64,000 nucleotides of DNA. It comes from an uncultured Alphaproteobacteria bacterium. GTDB taxonomy: Bacteria; Pseudomonadota; Alphaproteobacteria; GCA-2731375. The DNA lies in NCBI GenBank assembly GCA_951812805.1, contig CATOSZ010000005.1:372001-436000 (forward strand), in the 5' to 3' direction. Positions 18,931-27,970 of the stretch are shown piece by piece. The notes under the pieces are model-generated. The model ran no database searches, was not told the origin of the DNA, and worked only from the letters and a program-made list of their open reading frames with translations. A program made the translations under genes and the position numbers. Every line of letters begins with the position of its first letter. Position 1 is the first letter of the stretch.

Positions 18931-20115
18931 TCAGGCGGCCAGTTCCAGGACGCGGTCGATGTCGCCGTCCGTGTTGTAGAGGTGCAGCGCCATGCGCAGC
19001 GTGCCGCGGCGGATGGTGCATTTGACGCCCGCCTCGCTCAACTGCTCGTAAAGCCGCGCGACCAGGGGGTCGTCGCTCGTGTCATGGCCACCGCCGGGCG
19101 TGCCGACGCTGACGATGCCGGCCAGGTGCGGGCCGGGCGGGCCGCCCACCACCGGCAGGCCGAGCTGCAGCAGGCCCGAGGCGAGGCGGTGGGAGAGGCG
19201 CGTGACGTGGTCCTCGATCCGCCGCGTGCCGACGCCCAGCAGCAACTTCAAAGAGGCGTCGGCGACGATGGCGCCCGGATAGTTGTAGTTGCCGACGTCG
19301 AAACGCCGCGCGCCCGGCATCAGGCTCCAGCCCTCGCCGGCGCCGGTGGTCGCTTCATGGGCATCGGCCCCGAGGTCGACGCCGAAGCGGGCGAGCGAAA
19401 GCGGGCGCAGCGTCTCCGCCCAGGCCCGGCGGCAATAGAGAAAACCGAAGCCGTAAAGCCCGAGCAAGCCCTTCTGGGTCGAAACGGCCATCGCATCGAT
19501 GCCGAGCTGTTCGACGTCGGTGTCGAGAATGCCGACCGACTGCACGCCGTCGGCCAGCAGCGGCACGCCGGCGGCGCGGCAGGCGGCGCTGAGCGGAGCG
19601 AGGTCGATGCGAAACCCGGGTGAGAAGGTGACGGTCGACACCGTGGCCAGACGCGTGCGGGCATCGAGGCGCGCGGCGAGCGCGCCGGCATCGATATGGC
19701 CCCCGGCCGAAGGCACGGCGCGCACCTCGATGCCGACCCGCTCGGCCAGATTGAGCCAGGGATAGACGTTGTTCGGATGCTCGAGATCCAGGCAGACGAC
19801 GACGTTGTCGCCCGCCTGCCAGGGAATGGCGCCGGCGATCGTGCAAAGCCCGTCGGAGACGTTCTTGGTGATGGCGACCTCGTCGGGCGAGGCCCCGATC
19901 AGGCGCGCGAACCCGGCGCGGGCCGATTCCAGCGTCTCGAACATCGCTGCCTTGTCCGCGGTCCCGGCAACACGGCGGTCCAGATGCGCGACCACCGCGT
20001 CCCGGGCCGAACGCGGCAGCAACCCGCGCGCGCAGGTGTCGAGATAGACCGTGCCGGCCTCCTGCGCGAACTCCGCCAGGACCTCGGCGGGAATGCCCGC
20101 CGGTACATCATCCAT
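18931..20115 (-). CDS. Class V aminotransferase (cysteine desulfurase/isopenicillin N epimerase-like)
   Basis: VYLDTCARGLLPRSARDAVVAHL ... MAVSTQKGLLGLYGFGFLYCRR. Confidence 0.85.
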   Translation of the reverse strand: MDDVPAGIPAEVLAEFAQEAGTVYLDTCARGLLPRSARDAVVAHLDRRVAGTADKAAMFETLESARAGFARLIGASPDEVAITKNVSDGLCTIAGAIPWQAGDNVVVCLDLEHPNNVYPWLNLAERVGIEVRAVPSAGGHIDAGALAARLDARTRLATVSTVTFSPGFRIDLAPLSAACRAAGVPLLADGVQSVGILDTDVEQLGIDAMAVSTQKGLLGLYGFGFLYCRRAWAETLRPLSLARFGVDLGADAHEATTGAGEGWSLMPGARRFDVGNYNYPGAIVADASLKLLLGVGTRRIEDHVTRLSHRLASGLLQLGLPVVGGPPGPHLAGIVSVGTPGGGHDTSDDPLVARLYEQLSEAGVKCTIRRGTLRMALHLYNTDGDIDRVLELAA

Positions 20116-20136
20116 TGTCGCTTCCCTCCTTCGGGC

Positions 20137-21039
20137 CTAGGCGGCGCGCTGCAGGCCCAGACGCTCGGCGATGAAGGCGCCCGCGACGTCGATCGCCTCG
20201 CCGCCCTCCGAGAGCAGCGGCGCATAGAGGTGCCAGACATGGATCATCCGATCCGAAACCTCCAGCCGGACGTCGACGCCGGCCGCCCGCGCGGCCTCGG
20301 CCAGGCGGGTCGAATCCGAAAGCAGGATTTCGGCGTCGCCGACCTGGATCAGCAGGGGCGGCAGACCCGAGAGGTCCGCATAGAGGGGGGCCGCCAGGGG
20401 GCTGCGCGGATCGGCGCCCGCCAGGTAGAGGTCCGCCATTTGCAGCAGCCGTGACTTGACCACCGTCGGATCGGCCTCGGCCCGGCTTTCGATGCTCTCG
20501 CCGAGCGCTTCCATGTCGACCCAGGGGCTGATCGCGAGGCCGGCCGCCGGCATCGGCAGGCCGCGCTGCTTGACGGCGACCAGAAAGGCGACGACGAGAC
20601 CGCCCCCGGCGCTATCGCCACCGACCGCCACGTCGCCCGGCGCCGCGCCCTCGGCCAACAGGAACTCATAGCCCGCGACCGCATCGTCGACGGCGGCGGG
20701 AAAGGGGTGTTCCGGTGCCAGGCGGTAATCCAACGACAAGACCTCGGCGCCCGAAGCGGCGGAGAGATCATAGGCCAGGCGGCGGTGCGTCGCGGCCGAG
20801 CCGATGACGTAGCCGCCGCCGTGGAAGTAGAGGATGCGGCCCTGCCCGGTGCCCGGTGCGCGGACCCGCTCCGCCGCGACGCCGTTCGCGTCGATCGTAT
20901 CGACCTCGGCGTCGTCCGGCATCGGCAGCAGGTTCCGCAGTTTGTCGAACCGCTCGCGCATGAAGTCGACGCTGGCATCTTCCGGCATCGGCCGGCTGGT
21001 CAACAGCTCAATCAGGCTTTCCAGTTCCGTGGCGCTCAT
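20137..21039 (-). CDS. Alpha/beta hydrolase (HSL-type carboxylesterase)
   Basis: ILYFHGGGYVIGSAATHRRLAYDLS ... VAVGGDSAGGGLVVAFL ... LLIQVGDAEILLSDS. Confidence 0.92.
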   Translation of the reverse strand: MSATELESLIELLTSRPMPEDASVDFMRERFDKLRNLLPMPDDAEVDTIDANGVAAERVRAPGTGQGRILYFHGGGYVIGSAATHRRLAYDLSAASGAEVLSLDYRLAPEHPFPAAVDDAVAGYEFLLAEGAAPGDVAVGGDSAGGGLVVAFLVAVKQRGLPMPAAGLAISPWVDMEALGESIESRAEADPTVVKSRLLQMADLYLAGADPRSPLAAPLYADLSGLPPLLIQVGDAEILLSDSTRLAEAARAAGVDVRLEVSDRMIHVWHLYAPLLSEGGEAIDVAGAFIAERLGLQRAA

Positions 21040-21149
21040 CTCGTCGTCTCCCCGTCCCCGTTCGATCAGGTCGCCATAGTGACGGCGCGCTTGGACGGAC
21101 GCAAACCTGCTAGAATTTGCCGCTGGACATTCGAGGGAGGGAGAGAGCC

Positions 21150-21920
21150 ATGCGACTGGCGGGCAAGGTTGCGCTGATCACCGGCGCGGCGGCGGCGATC
21201 GAGGGGGAGTTGATGGGCTTCGGCGGCCAGGCCGCACACATCTTCCTGCGCGAGGGCGCCAAGGTGGTACTGAGCGATATCCGCGACGAACTCGGCGAAC
21301 GCGCGGTGAAGATCCTGCGCGAGGCGGGCAAGGATGCGCGCTATATCCACCTGGACGTCACGCAGGAGGACGAGTGGGAAGCGGCGATCTCCTTCGTGGT
21401 GGCGGAGTTCGGCAAGCTCGACGTGCTGTTGAACAACGCCGGCGTCGGCCATCCGATGAAGGTCGAGGACATGCCGGAGGAGATCTGGGACCGGGAACTC
21501 GACATCCACGCCAAGGGCGTCTTCCTCGGCACCAAGCACGCGATCCCGGCGATGCGGGCGGCGGGCGGTGGCTCCATCGTCAACACCTCCTCGGTCATGG
21601 GCATCGTCGGCAGCCCGACGACGCCGGCCTATTCGGCGGCCAAGGGGGCGATCCGCATCTTCACCAAGTCGGCGGCGATCCAGTACGCGTCGGAGGGCAT
21701 CCGCATCAACTCGGTCCATCCGGGCTATGCGGACACCCCCCTCACCGACGGTCGCTTCCACGATCCCGACTTCCGCGCCGAGATCCTGCGCAAGACGCCG
21801 ATCGGCCGCCTCGGCAACGCGGAGGATATCGCCAACGGCATGCTGTACCTGGCCTCGGACGAATCCTCCTTCGTCACCGGCTCGGAACTGGTGATCGACG
21901 GCGGCATGACCGCGATCTAG
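21150..21920 (+). CDS. SDR family oxidoreductase with atypical extended glycine loop
   Basis: KVALITGAAAAIEGELMGFGGQAAHIFLREGAKVVLSD; NNAGVGHP; YSAAKGAIRIFTKS; FVTGSELVIDGG. Confidence 0.88.
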   Translation: MRLAGKVALITGAAAAIEGELMGFGGQAAHIFLREGAKVVLSDIRDELGERAVKILREAGKDARYIHLDVTQEDEWEAAISFVVAEFGKLDVLLNNAGVGHPMKVEDMPEEIWDRELDIHAKGVFLGTKHAIPAMRAAGGGSIVNTSSVMGIVGSPTTPAYSAAKGAIRIFTKSAAIQYASEGIRINSVHPGYADTPLTDGRFHDPDFRAEILRKTPIGRLGNAEDIANGMLYLASDESSFVTGSELVIDGGMTAI

Positions 21921-21939
21921 AGGAAGGTTCGCCCAGGCC

Positions 21940-22764
21940 TCAGGACTGCGGGACGGGGACCTTTTCCCCGTCGAGACGCCAGTCGTTCTCGCGCGCGAGC
22001 CGGTCGAGGGCTTCGATCCGCGCATCCAGCTGCGGGTGGCTCGACAGGAATGCCGGCGGCTCGCCGTGGGCTTCGGTAAGCGCGCGCATGCCTTCGAACA
22101 GATCGGTGGCGCCGTTGAAATGGCCGTACAGCCGGTTGACCGCAAAGGCCGCATCGGCATCGGCCTGCCGTTCCTGTTCCCGGCTGAAATGCAGCGCGGT
22201 CAGCAGGCTGCCGGTCGCGGCCAGGCTGCCGAAGATGTCGGCCGAACCGAAAACGACACCGACCACCAGGGACGCCATCAGCGTGCCGCTGGCGCCGCGG
22301 ATCGGGTCGCGGTTCACGATATGGGCGATCTCGTGGCCGAGCAGCATGGCCCGGGCGTTTTCGCTGCGAAGCGTCTTCCACAGGCCCGAGAACACGACGA
22401 CGTGCCCGCCGAGCGTGGCGAAGGCGTTCACCTGATCGTCCTCGACATAATGCACGGTGATGTCCATGTCGGGCGGCAGCTCCATCACCGAGACGACCCG
22501 GGCGGCCAGGACCTCGAGCTCGCGCTGCCGGGCCGCTTGCGCCGTCGAGCGCTCGGCCTCCAGTTCCGGCAGGCCGTCGACCAACGCCTTTTCCCAGGCG
22601 AAGGGCAGCAGCGGCGCCGCGTAGCGGGCTCCGTAATAGGCGGCGAGGATAAAGGCGCAAAGCAGCGCGCCGACGATGGCCGAGGACTTGGCGACGTCCA
22701 CCAGGGGATGTTCGTGGCCGGAGCTGATCCCCTCCGGCGGCGTGGGGTTAGTGTATTTGTCCAT
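21940..22764 (-). CDS. M48-family metalloprotease, membrane anchored
   Basis: MLLGHEIAHIVNRD (HExxH); SREQERQADADAA. Confidence 0.85.
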   Translation of the reverse strand: MDKYTNPTPPEGISSGHEHPLVDVAKSSAIVGALLCAFILAAYYGARYAAPLLPFAWEKALVDGLPELEAERSTAQAARQRELEVLAARVVSVMELPPDMDITVHYVEDDQVNAFATLGGHVVVFSGLWKTLRSENARAMLLGHEIAHIVNRDPIRGASGTLMASLVVGVVFGSADIFGSLAATGSLLTALHFSREQERQADADAAFAVNRLYGHFNGATDLFEGMRALTEAHGEPPAFLSSHPQLDARIEALDRLARENDWRLDGEKVPVPQS

Positions 22765-23239
22765 CCCCCTCGCCCCGGCGGTAAGCCGTGCCATAGGCCA
22801 GGGCTTCGACGCTGATGGTCGCGTTGCGGCCGCCCGCCTGGATGCGCGTCGTCTCCAGCTTCACGTTCAGGACGATGTCGGCGCCCAGCCGACGCGCCTC
22901 CTCCTTCATCCGCACCATGGCTTCACGTCGCGCCCGCTCGAACAGCGATTCATAGGCGCCGAGCCGGCCGCCGATGAGGCCGCGCAAGCTCGCCGCGAAA
23001 CGCTTGAAGTAGTCCACCGAGATGACGGCGCTGCCGGCGACGAAGTTCGGCGCGGAAACCTCGAGGTCCTCCGGGATCCGGCGAAGGGCGAAGGCGAGGA
23101 CGTCGCGCAATTCCGCCTCCCGCGCGCGGATCCGGCGAAGATGGCGCCGCTCGACGATGGTCCCGACCAGAAAGCCGACGACGAGCAGCAGCAGCGGCAG
23201 CGCGAGATTGAAGAACAGGGTGATCAGGCCCTCAACCAC
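22748..23239 (-). CDS. YbjQ-family protein with N-terminal TM segment
   Basis: GGRLGAYESLFERARREAMVRMKEEARRLGADIVLNVKLETT ... ALAYGTA. Confidence 0.7.
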   Translation of the reverse strand: MVEGLITLFFNLALPLLLLVVGFLVGTIVERRHLRRIRAREAELRDVLAFALRRIPEDLEVSAPNFVAGSAVISVDYFKRFAASLRGLIGGRLGAYESLFERARREAMVRMKEEARRLGADIVLNVKLETTRIQAGGRNATISVEALAYGTAYRRGEGDGQIH

Positions 23240-23561
23240 GCGCGTCGTCCTCGACGATAACCGCCGTGCCGTAGGCAAGCAGTTCCGCGGCCCCTTGGGT
23301 GATCGTCGAGGTGGAGAAACGGACGTTCAATATGGCGTTGGCACCGAGCGCCTGCGCCTCGCTCTGCATGCGTTCGAGGGAGGCCTGGCGCGACTCGTTC
23401 AGCAGGTCCGTGTAGCTTCGCAACTCGCCGCCGACCAGGTTCTTCAGCGCCGCGCCGATATCACGGAAGACGTTCTTCGCCTGCACGGTGCTGCCTTGCA
23501 CGACGCCCAGATGTTGCACCACCCGCATGCCGGGCAGCTCCTCCATATTCGAAATGATCAC
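23232..23561 (-). CDS. YbjQ-family (UPF0145) protein
   Basis: VIISNMEELPGMRVVQHLGVVQGSTV ... NLVGGELRSYTDLLNESRQASLERMQSEAQALGANAILNVRF. Confidence 0.85.
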   Translation of the reverse strand: MIISNMEELPGMRVVQHLGVVQGSTVQAKNVFRDIGAALKNLVGGELRSYTDLLNESRQASLERMQSEAQALGANAILNVRFSTSTITQGAAELLAYGTAVIVEDDARG

Positions 23562-23646
23562 GCGCTCGCTTCCCCCGTCACCACGACGCCCCGGAGCGAG
23601 CGTCCGCAAGCAAAAATATTACAAGAAACGGAATGAAACGCCATGC

Positions 23647-24597
23647 TTAGTCGCCGAGGCGTTCCCCCGCCTCGCGCTTGGCCCGCACCAGCTGGGCGAG
23701 CCGCTTGTCCCGCCAGGCCTGGCGATCCGGTACCGCTCCGAGGTCGAGGACCGCGCGACGTTCCCCCTCGATCCTGGCGACGATGGCCTCGTCCCAGCGC
23801 CGAGGATCAGCCTGCTCGCGGGCGAGCTGGTGGTAGAGATCGCCCAGCATCTCGCAATAGCCACGCACACCCGTCGGCGAATTCAGGTCGATGGTCTCGA
23901 ACGGGCCCATGAACGACCAGCGCAGGCCGAGGCCGTCGGCGATCGCGGCATCGACGTCGGCGACACCGCATACGCCGTCCTCGACCAGGCGAAACGCTTC
24001 CGCCAGCAGCGCGCCCTGCAATCGGTTGACGACGAAGCCCGTCACCTCGCGGGCGAGATGGATCGGCGACTGACCGACCTCGGCCATCAGCGCGGCCGTC
24101 CGCTCGACCACGCCCGGCTCGGTCCAGGGGGCCGGCACCAGCTCGACCAGCGGCACCAGATGGGGCGGGTTGATCGGATGGGCGACCAGGCAGCGCGACC
24201 GGCCCGCCAGGGGCTCCGTGAAGGCGGAGGCCGGAATGCCCGAGGTCGAACTCGCCAGAACCGCGTCCGCCGGCGCCAGCCGGTCGAGCGCCGCGTAAAG
24301 CTCCGCCTTGACCTCGACGCGTTCCGGTGCGCTTTCCTGGACATGACAGGCCCCCTCCAACGCGGCTTCCAGCGACGGTGCCGCCCGGATCCGCTCGCGC
24401 ACCTCGCCGGGCGCACATCCCGCCAGCAGTTCGGACTCCGCAAGCTCCGGCAGCGTCGAATCGAACCAGGCGAGTGCCGCCTCGACGCCGCCCTCGGCCG
24501 GATCGTGGATCGCGACCTCCCGTCCGGCGCGCGCGAAGACGATCGACCAGGCCCGGCCGACGAGCCCGCAGCCGACGATGGCGATGGAATTGGTCAT
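23647..24597 (-). CDS. 3-hydroxyacyl-CoA dehydrogenase family protein
   Basis: SIAIVGCGLVGRAWSIVFARAGREVAIHD ... VAHPINPPHLVPLVE ... VVNRLQGALLAEAFRLVEDG. Confidence 0.9.
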   Translation of the reverse strand: MTNSIAIVGCGLVGRAWSIVFARAGREVAIHDPAEGGVEAALAWFDSTLPELAESELLAGCAPGEVRERIRAAPSLEAALEGACHVQESAPERVEVKAELYAALDRLAPADAVLASSTSGIPASAFTEPLAGRSRCLVAHPINPPHLVPLVELVPAPWTEPGVVERTAALMAEVGQSPIHLAREVTGFVVNRLQGALLAEAFRLVEDGVCGVADVDAAIADGLGLRWSFMGPFETIDLNSPTGVRGYCEMLGDLYHQLAREQADPRRWDEAIVARIEGERRAVLDLGAVPDRQAWRDKRLAQLVRAKREAGERLGD

Positions 24598-24746
24598 GTG
24601 GATATCCCCCGTTCGGGCGCCGTGTTCACCCGGTACGGTATTGCGCCCGGCGGCCGGCGGCAAATGTCGGTCCCGGGTCGCTTGATCGCCCCGGGAGGCC
24701 CGGTTACCCTCGCGCTTGCACCTGGAAACGATTGGAATTTGCGGAC

Positions 24747-25754
24747 ATGGCGATACGCGACGGTTTCACCGACACGATCGGCAACACGCCGCTGATCCGC
24801 CTGAAAAAGGCCTCCGAGATCACCGGCTGCGAGATCCTGGGCAAGGCCGAGTTCCTCAACCCCGGCGGCTCGGTGAAGGATCGCGCCGCGCTCTTCATCA
24901 TCGAAGATGCGGAGAAGAAAGGCCTGCTGGCACCGGGCGGCCTGATCGTCGAGGGCACGGCGGGGAATACCGGGATCGGCCTGGCGCTGGTCGGCAACGC
25001 GCGCGGCTATCGCAGCGTCATCGTCATTCCCGAAACCCAAACCCAGGAGAAAAAGGACACGCTGCGGATCTGCGGCGCCGACCTGCGCGAGGTACCGGCG
25101 GCGCCCTACCGTGATCCCAACAACTACGTGAAGTATTCCGGCCGCCTCGCCGCGGAACTGGCCGAGAGCCATCCCCAGGGCGCGATCTGGGCCAACCAGT
25201 TCGACAACGTCGCCAACCGCGACGGCCACGCGCGAACCACGGGGCCGGAAATCTGGGAGCAGACCGGCGGGCGGATCGACGGTTTCGTTGCGGCAGTCGG
25301 CACCGGCGGCACGCTCGCCGGCATCTCGATGTATCTGCGCGAGAAGAACCCCGACATCAAGATCGGCCTGGCCGATCCCCATGGCGCCGCGCTCTATCAT
25401 TATTACGCCCACGGTGAACTGAAGGCCGAGGGCAGCTCCATCACCGAGGGCATCGGCCAGGGCCGGATCACCGCCAACATCGAAGACTTGCAGGTCGACT
25501 TCCCCTACCTCATCCCCGATGGCGAGGCGCTCGAGCTGCTGTTCGACCTGATCGTCGAGGAGGGGCTGGTACTCGGCACCTCGAGCGGGATCAACCTCGC
25601 GGGCGCCATCCGGCTCGCCCGCGATCTCGGCCCCGGCCATACCATCGTCACCATGCTCTGCGACGGCGCCCAGCGCTATCAGAGCAAGATGTTCAACGTG
25701 TCCTTCCTGGAAGAGAAGGGCCTGCCCTACCCGAAGTGGATGAAACCAGCATGA
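24747..25754 (+). CDS. cysK: Cysteine synthase A
   Basis: IGNTPLIRL ... FLNPGGSVKDRAAL ... GTAGNTGIGLALV ... GTGGTLAGIS ... LGTSSGINLAGA. Confidence 0.92.
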   Translation: MAIRDGFTDTIGNTPLIRLKKASEITGCEILGKAEFLNPGGSVKDRAALFIIEDAEKKGLLAPGGLIVEGTAGNTGIGLALVGNARGYRSVIVIPETQTQEKKDTLRICGADLREVPAAPYRDPNNYVKYSGRLAAELAESHPQGAIWANQFDNVANRDGHARTTGPEIWEQTGGRIDGFVAAVGTGGTLAGISMYLREKNPDIKIGLADPHGAALYHYYAHGELKAEGSSITEGIGQGRITANIEDLQVDFPYLIPDGEALELLFDLIVEEGLVLGTSSGINLAGAIRLARDLGPGHTIVTMLCDGAQRYQSKMFNVSFLEEKGLPYPKWMKPA

Positions 25755-26467
25755 CCGAGGAGTTGTTTCGCCAGGACGCCTACCTGAAAAGCTGCGAGGC
25801 GCAGGTCCTGGCGGTGAACGAGCGGGGCGGCATCGTCCTCGACCGCACCGTGTTCTATCCGACCGGCGGCGGCCAGCCCGGTGACAGCGGCGTGCTGCGC
25901 GGCGCCGACGGCGGGGAGATCCGCATCGCCACGACGGTGAAGGGCGAGGCGCCGGGCGAGATCGTGCATGTCCCGGCCGAGGGCGAGGCGGCGCCCGACG
26001 TCGGCGCGACCCTCACGGCGGAAATCGACTGGGAGCGCCGGCACCGCTTGATGCGCATCCACACCTGCATGCATCTGCTTTCGGCCGTGCTGACCTATCC
26101 GGTGACCGGCGGACAGGTGGGCGACGGCGAGGGCCGGCTCGATTTCGACATGCCGGCGCTGGAGACGACGAAGGAAGAGATCACGGAACGTCTTCGCGAT
26201 GTCATTGCCGGCAATCACGACGTGCAACCACGCTGGATCAGCGATGCGGAACTCGCCGACAATCCGGACCTGGTGAAGACCATGTCGGTCAAGCCGCCGA
26301 GCGGCCAGGGCCAGGTCCGTCTGATCGATATCGCGGGCTGCGACCTGCAGCCCTGCGGCGGTACCCACGTCGCCAACACGGCCGAGATCGGCCTGGTCGA
26401 AGTGCGCAAGATCGAGAAGAAGGGGCGACAGAACCGACGGGTCCGCGTCGCCCTTTCCGAGGCCTGA
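25751..26467 (+). CDS. Alanyl-tRNA editing protein (AlaX-like)
   Basis: VFYPTGGGQPGDSG; zinc ligands HTCMHLL and CGGTHV. Confidence 0.88.
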   Translation: MTEELFRQDAYLKSCEAQVLAVNERGGIVLDRTVFYPTGGGQPGDSGVLRGADGGEIRIATTVKGEAPGEIVHVPAEGEAAPDVGATLTAEIDWERRHRLMRIHTCMHLLSAVLTYPVTGGQVGDGEGRLDFDMPALETTKEEITERLRDVIAGNHDVQPRWISDAELADNPDLVKTMSVKPPSGQGQVRLIDIAGCDLQPCGGTHVANTAEIGLVEVRKIEKKGRQNRRVRVALSEA

Positions 26468-26494
26468 ACAGCGGAAACGAAGGATACGCACGCG

Positions 26495-27331
26495 ATGACC
26501 GACAGCCCCCTGGTCTCGACCGAATGGCTTGGCGACAACCTCGGCGCCGAGGGCGTCAAGGTCCTCGACGGCTCCTGGTACCTGCCGACGGAGCAGCGCG
26601 ATCCTCTGGCGGAATACGCTGACGGCCACCTGCCGGGCGCCGCCTATTTCGACATCGACGCGATCAGCGACGGCGCCAATCCGCTGCCGCACATGTTTCC
26701 CGACGCGGCCGTCTTCGCCGCGGCCGTCTCGGAACTCGGCATCGCCAACGACGATCATGTGATCTGCTACGACGGCGGCTCGATGTCGGCGGCGGGCCGC
26801 GTGTGGTGGATGTTCCGCGCCTTCGGCCACGAGCGGGTACAGGTCCTGAACGGCGGTGCCAGGAAATGGCGGGCGGAGGGCCGGCCCTGGACCGGCGATG
26901 TCGTCGCACCGGTGGCCTCGTCCTACCGCGCCACGAGCCCTGCCCGCGGCGTGCGCGACATGGGCGAAGTGCTGCGCGTACTGGAGAGCGGGGCGGAACA
27001 GATCCTGGACGCCCGCGCGGCGGCGCGCTTTGCCGGCACGGCGCCGGAGCCGCGCGCGGGCATGCGCTCCGGCCACATGCCGGGCGCCTTCAACCTGCCC
27101 TATACGGATCTGCTGGCGGACGACGGCACCCTGCTGGCGGCCGACGATCTGGCCGCCAGGTTCCAGGCGAGCGGGATCGACCTCGCGCAGCCCATCATCA
27201 CCTCCTGCGGCTCCGGCGTTTCGGCGACGGTGCTGCTGCTCGGGCTCGAGACGCTCGGCCGGGCGGGTACGCTCTATGACGGCAGCTGGTCGGAATGGGG
27301 CAGCCGGGACGACACGCCGGTGGAGGTCTGA
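26495..27331 (+). CDS. sseA: 3-mercaptopyruvate/thiosulfate sulfurtransferase (two rhodanese domains)
   Basis: VKVLDGSWYLP ... GAAYFDIDAISD ... IITSCGSGVSATVLLLGLE (active-site Cys loop). Confidence 0.88.
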   Translation: MTDSPLVSTEWLGDNLGAEGVKVLDGSWYLPTEQRDPLAEYADGHLPGAAYFDIDAISDGANPLPHMFPDAAVFAAAVSELGIANDDHVICYDGGSMSAAGRVWWMFRAFGHERVQVLNGGARKWRAEGRPWTGDVVAPVASSYRATSPARGVRDMGEVLRVLESGAEQILDARAAARFAGTAPEPRAGMRSGHMPGAFNLPYTDLLADDGTLLAADDLAARFQASGIDLAQPIITSCGSGVSATVLLLGLETLGRAGTLYDGSWSEWGSRDDTPVEV

Positions 27332-27966
27332 TGCGCCGCTTCGCCCTGACCGTCCTTCTTCCCGCCCTGCTGCTGGCCGGGCCGGTTGCGGCGAACCAGA
27401 CCGATCAGCAGATCGCCGACTATTGCCGCAACATCCACAGTGACGACCTCGGCGCGCGCCGGGCCTGCCTCGACGAACAGCGCCTCGCCGCCCGCGCGGT
27501 CCTGGCCTGGGCGGCCGAGACGCGCGACAACCAGGATGCCCGCCTGCTGCACGGCGCCTGCTCGCGGGCGACGCAGCTGAACAACGGGGGCTATCACTGG
27601 CCTGACCAGCACGCCTGCATCGACGCGGAGGTCAGAGCGCTCGCCAAACTGGACGAGGAGCGGGGACGGGCCAAAACCGACGCCTTCACCGCGAAGATCA
27701 TCCAGCTCTGCGGCTCGCGCATGGATACCCGGGCGACCAACGCCTACCGCCTGCTGGCGCAATGTCTGCTGCTGCAACGCAAGGCCGGTGAAAAGGTCTC
27801 GGAGATGTATCAGTTCTTCCAGCCGCAAAGCCCCGAGCGCGACATCATCAACAGCTGTGCCCAGAAGCTGCAGGGCGCGGACGGTACCTACGACTGGCCC
27901 AAGGTGAAAGCCTGCGCGGATTCCGAACTCTCGGCCTCCGCCGTGTTGCAACGGAAGAAGAAGTAG
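27331..27966 (+). CDS. Secreted hypothetical protein with internal Cys-pair repeats
   Basis: Signal peptide MRRFALTVLLPALLLAGPVAA; four C-x(n)-C units (see findings). Confidence 0.7.
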   Translation: MRRFALTVLLPALLLAGPVAANQTDQQIADYCRNIHSDDLGARRACLDEQRLAARAVLAWAAETRDNQDARLLHGACSRATQLNNGGYHWPDQHACIDAEVRALAKLDEERGRAKTDAFTAKIIQLCGSRMDTRATNAYRLLAQCLLLQRKAGEKVSEMYQFFQPQSPERDIINSCAQKLQGADGTYDWPKVKACADSELSASAVLQRKKK

Positions 27967-27970
27967 CGTC

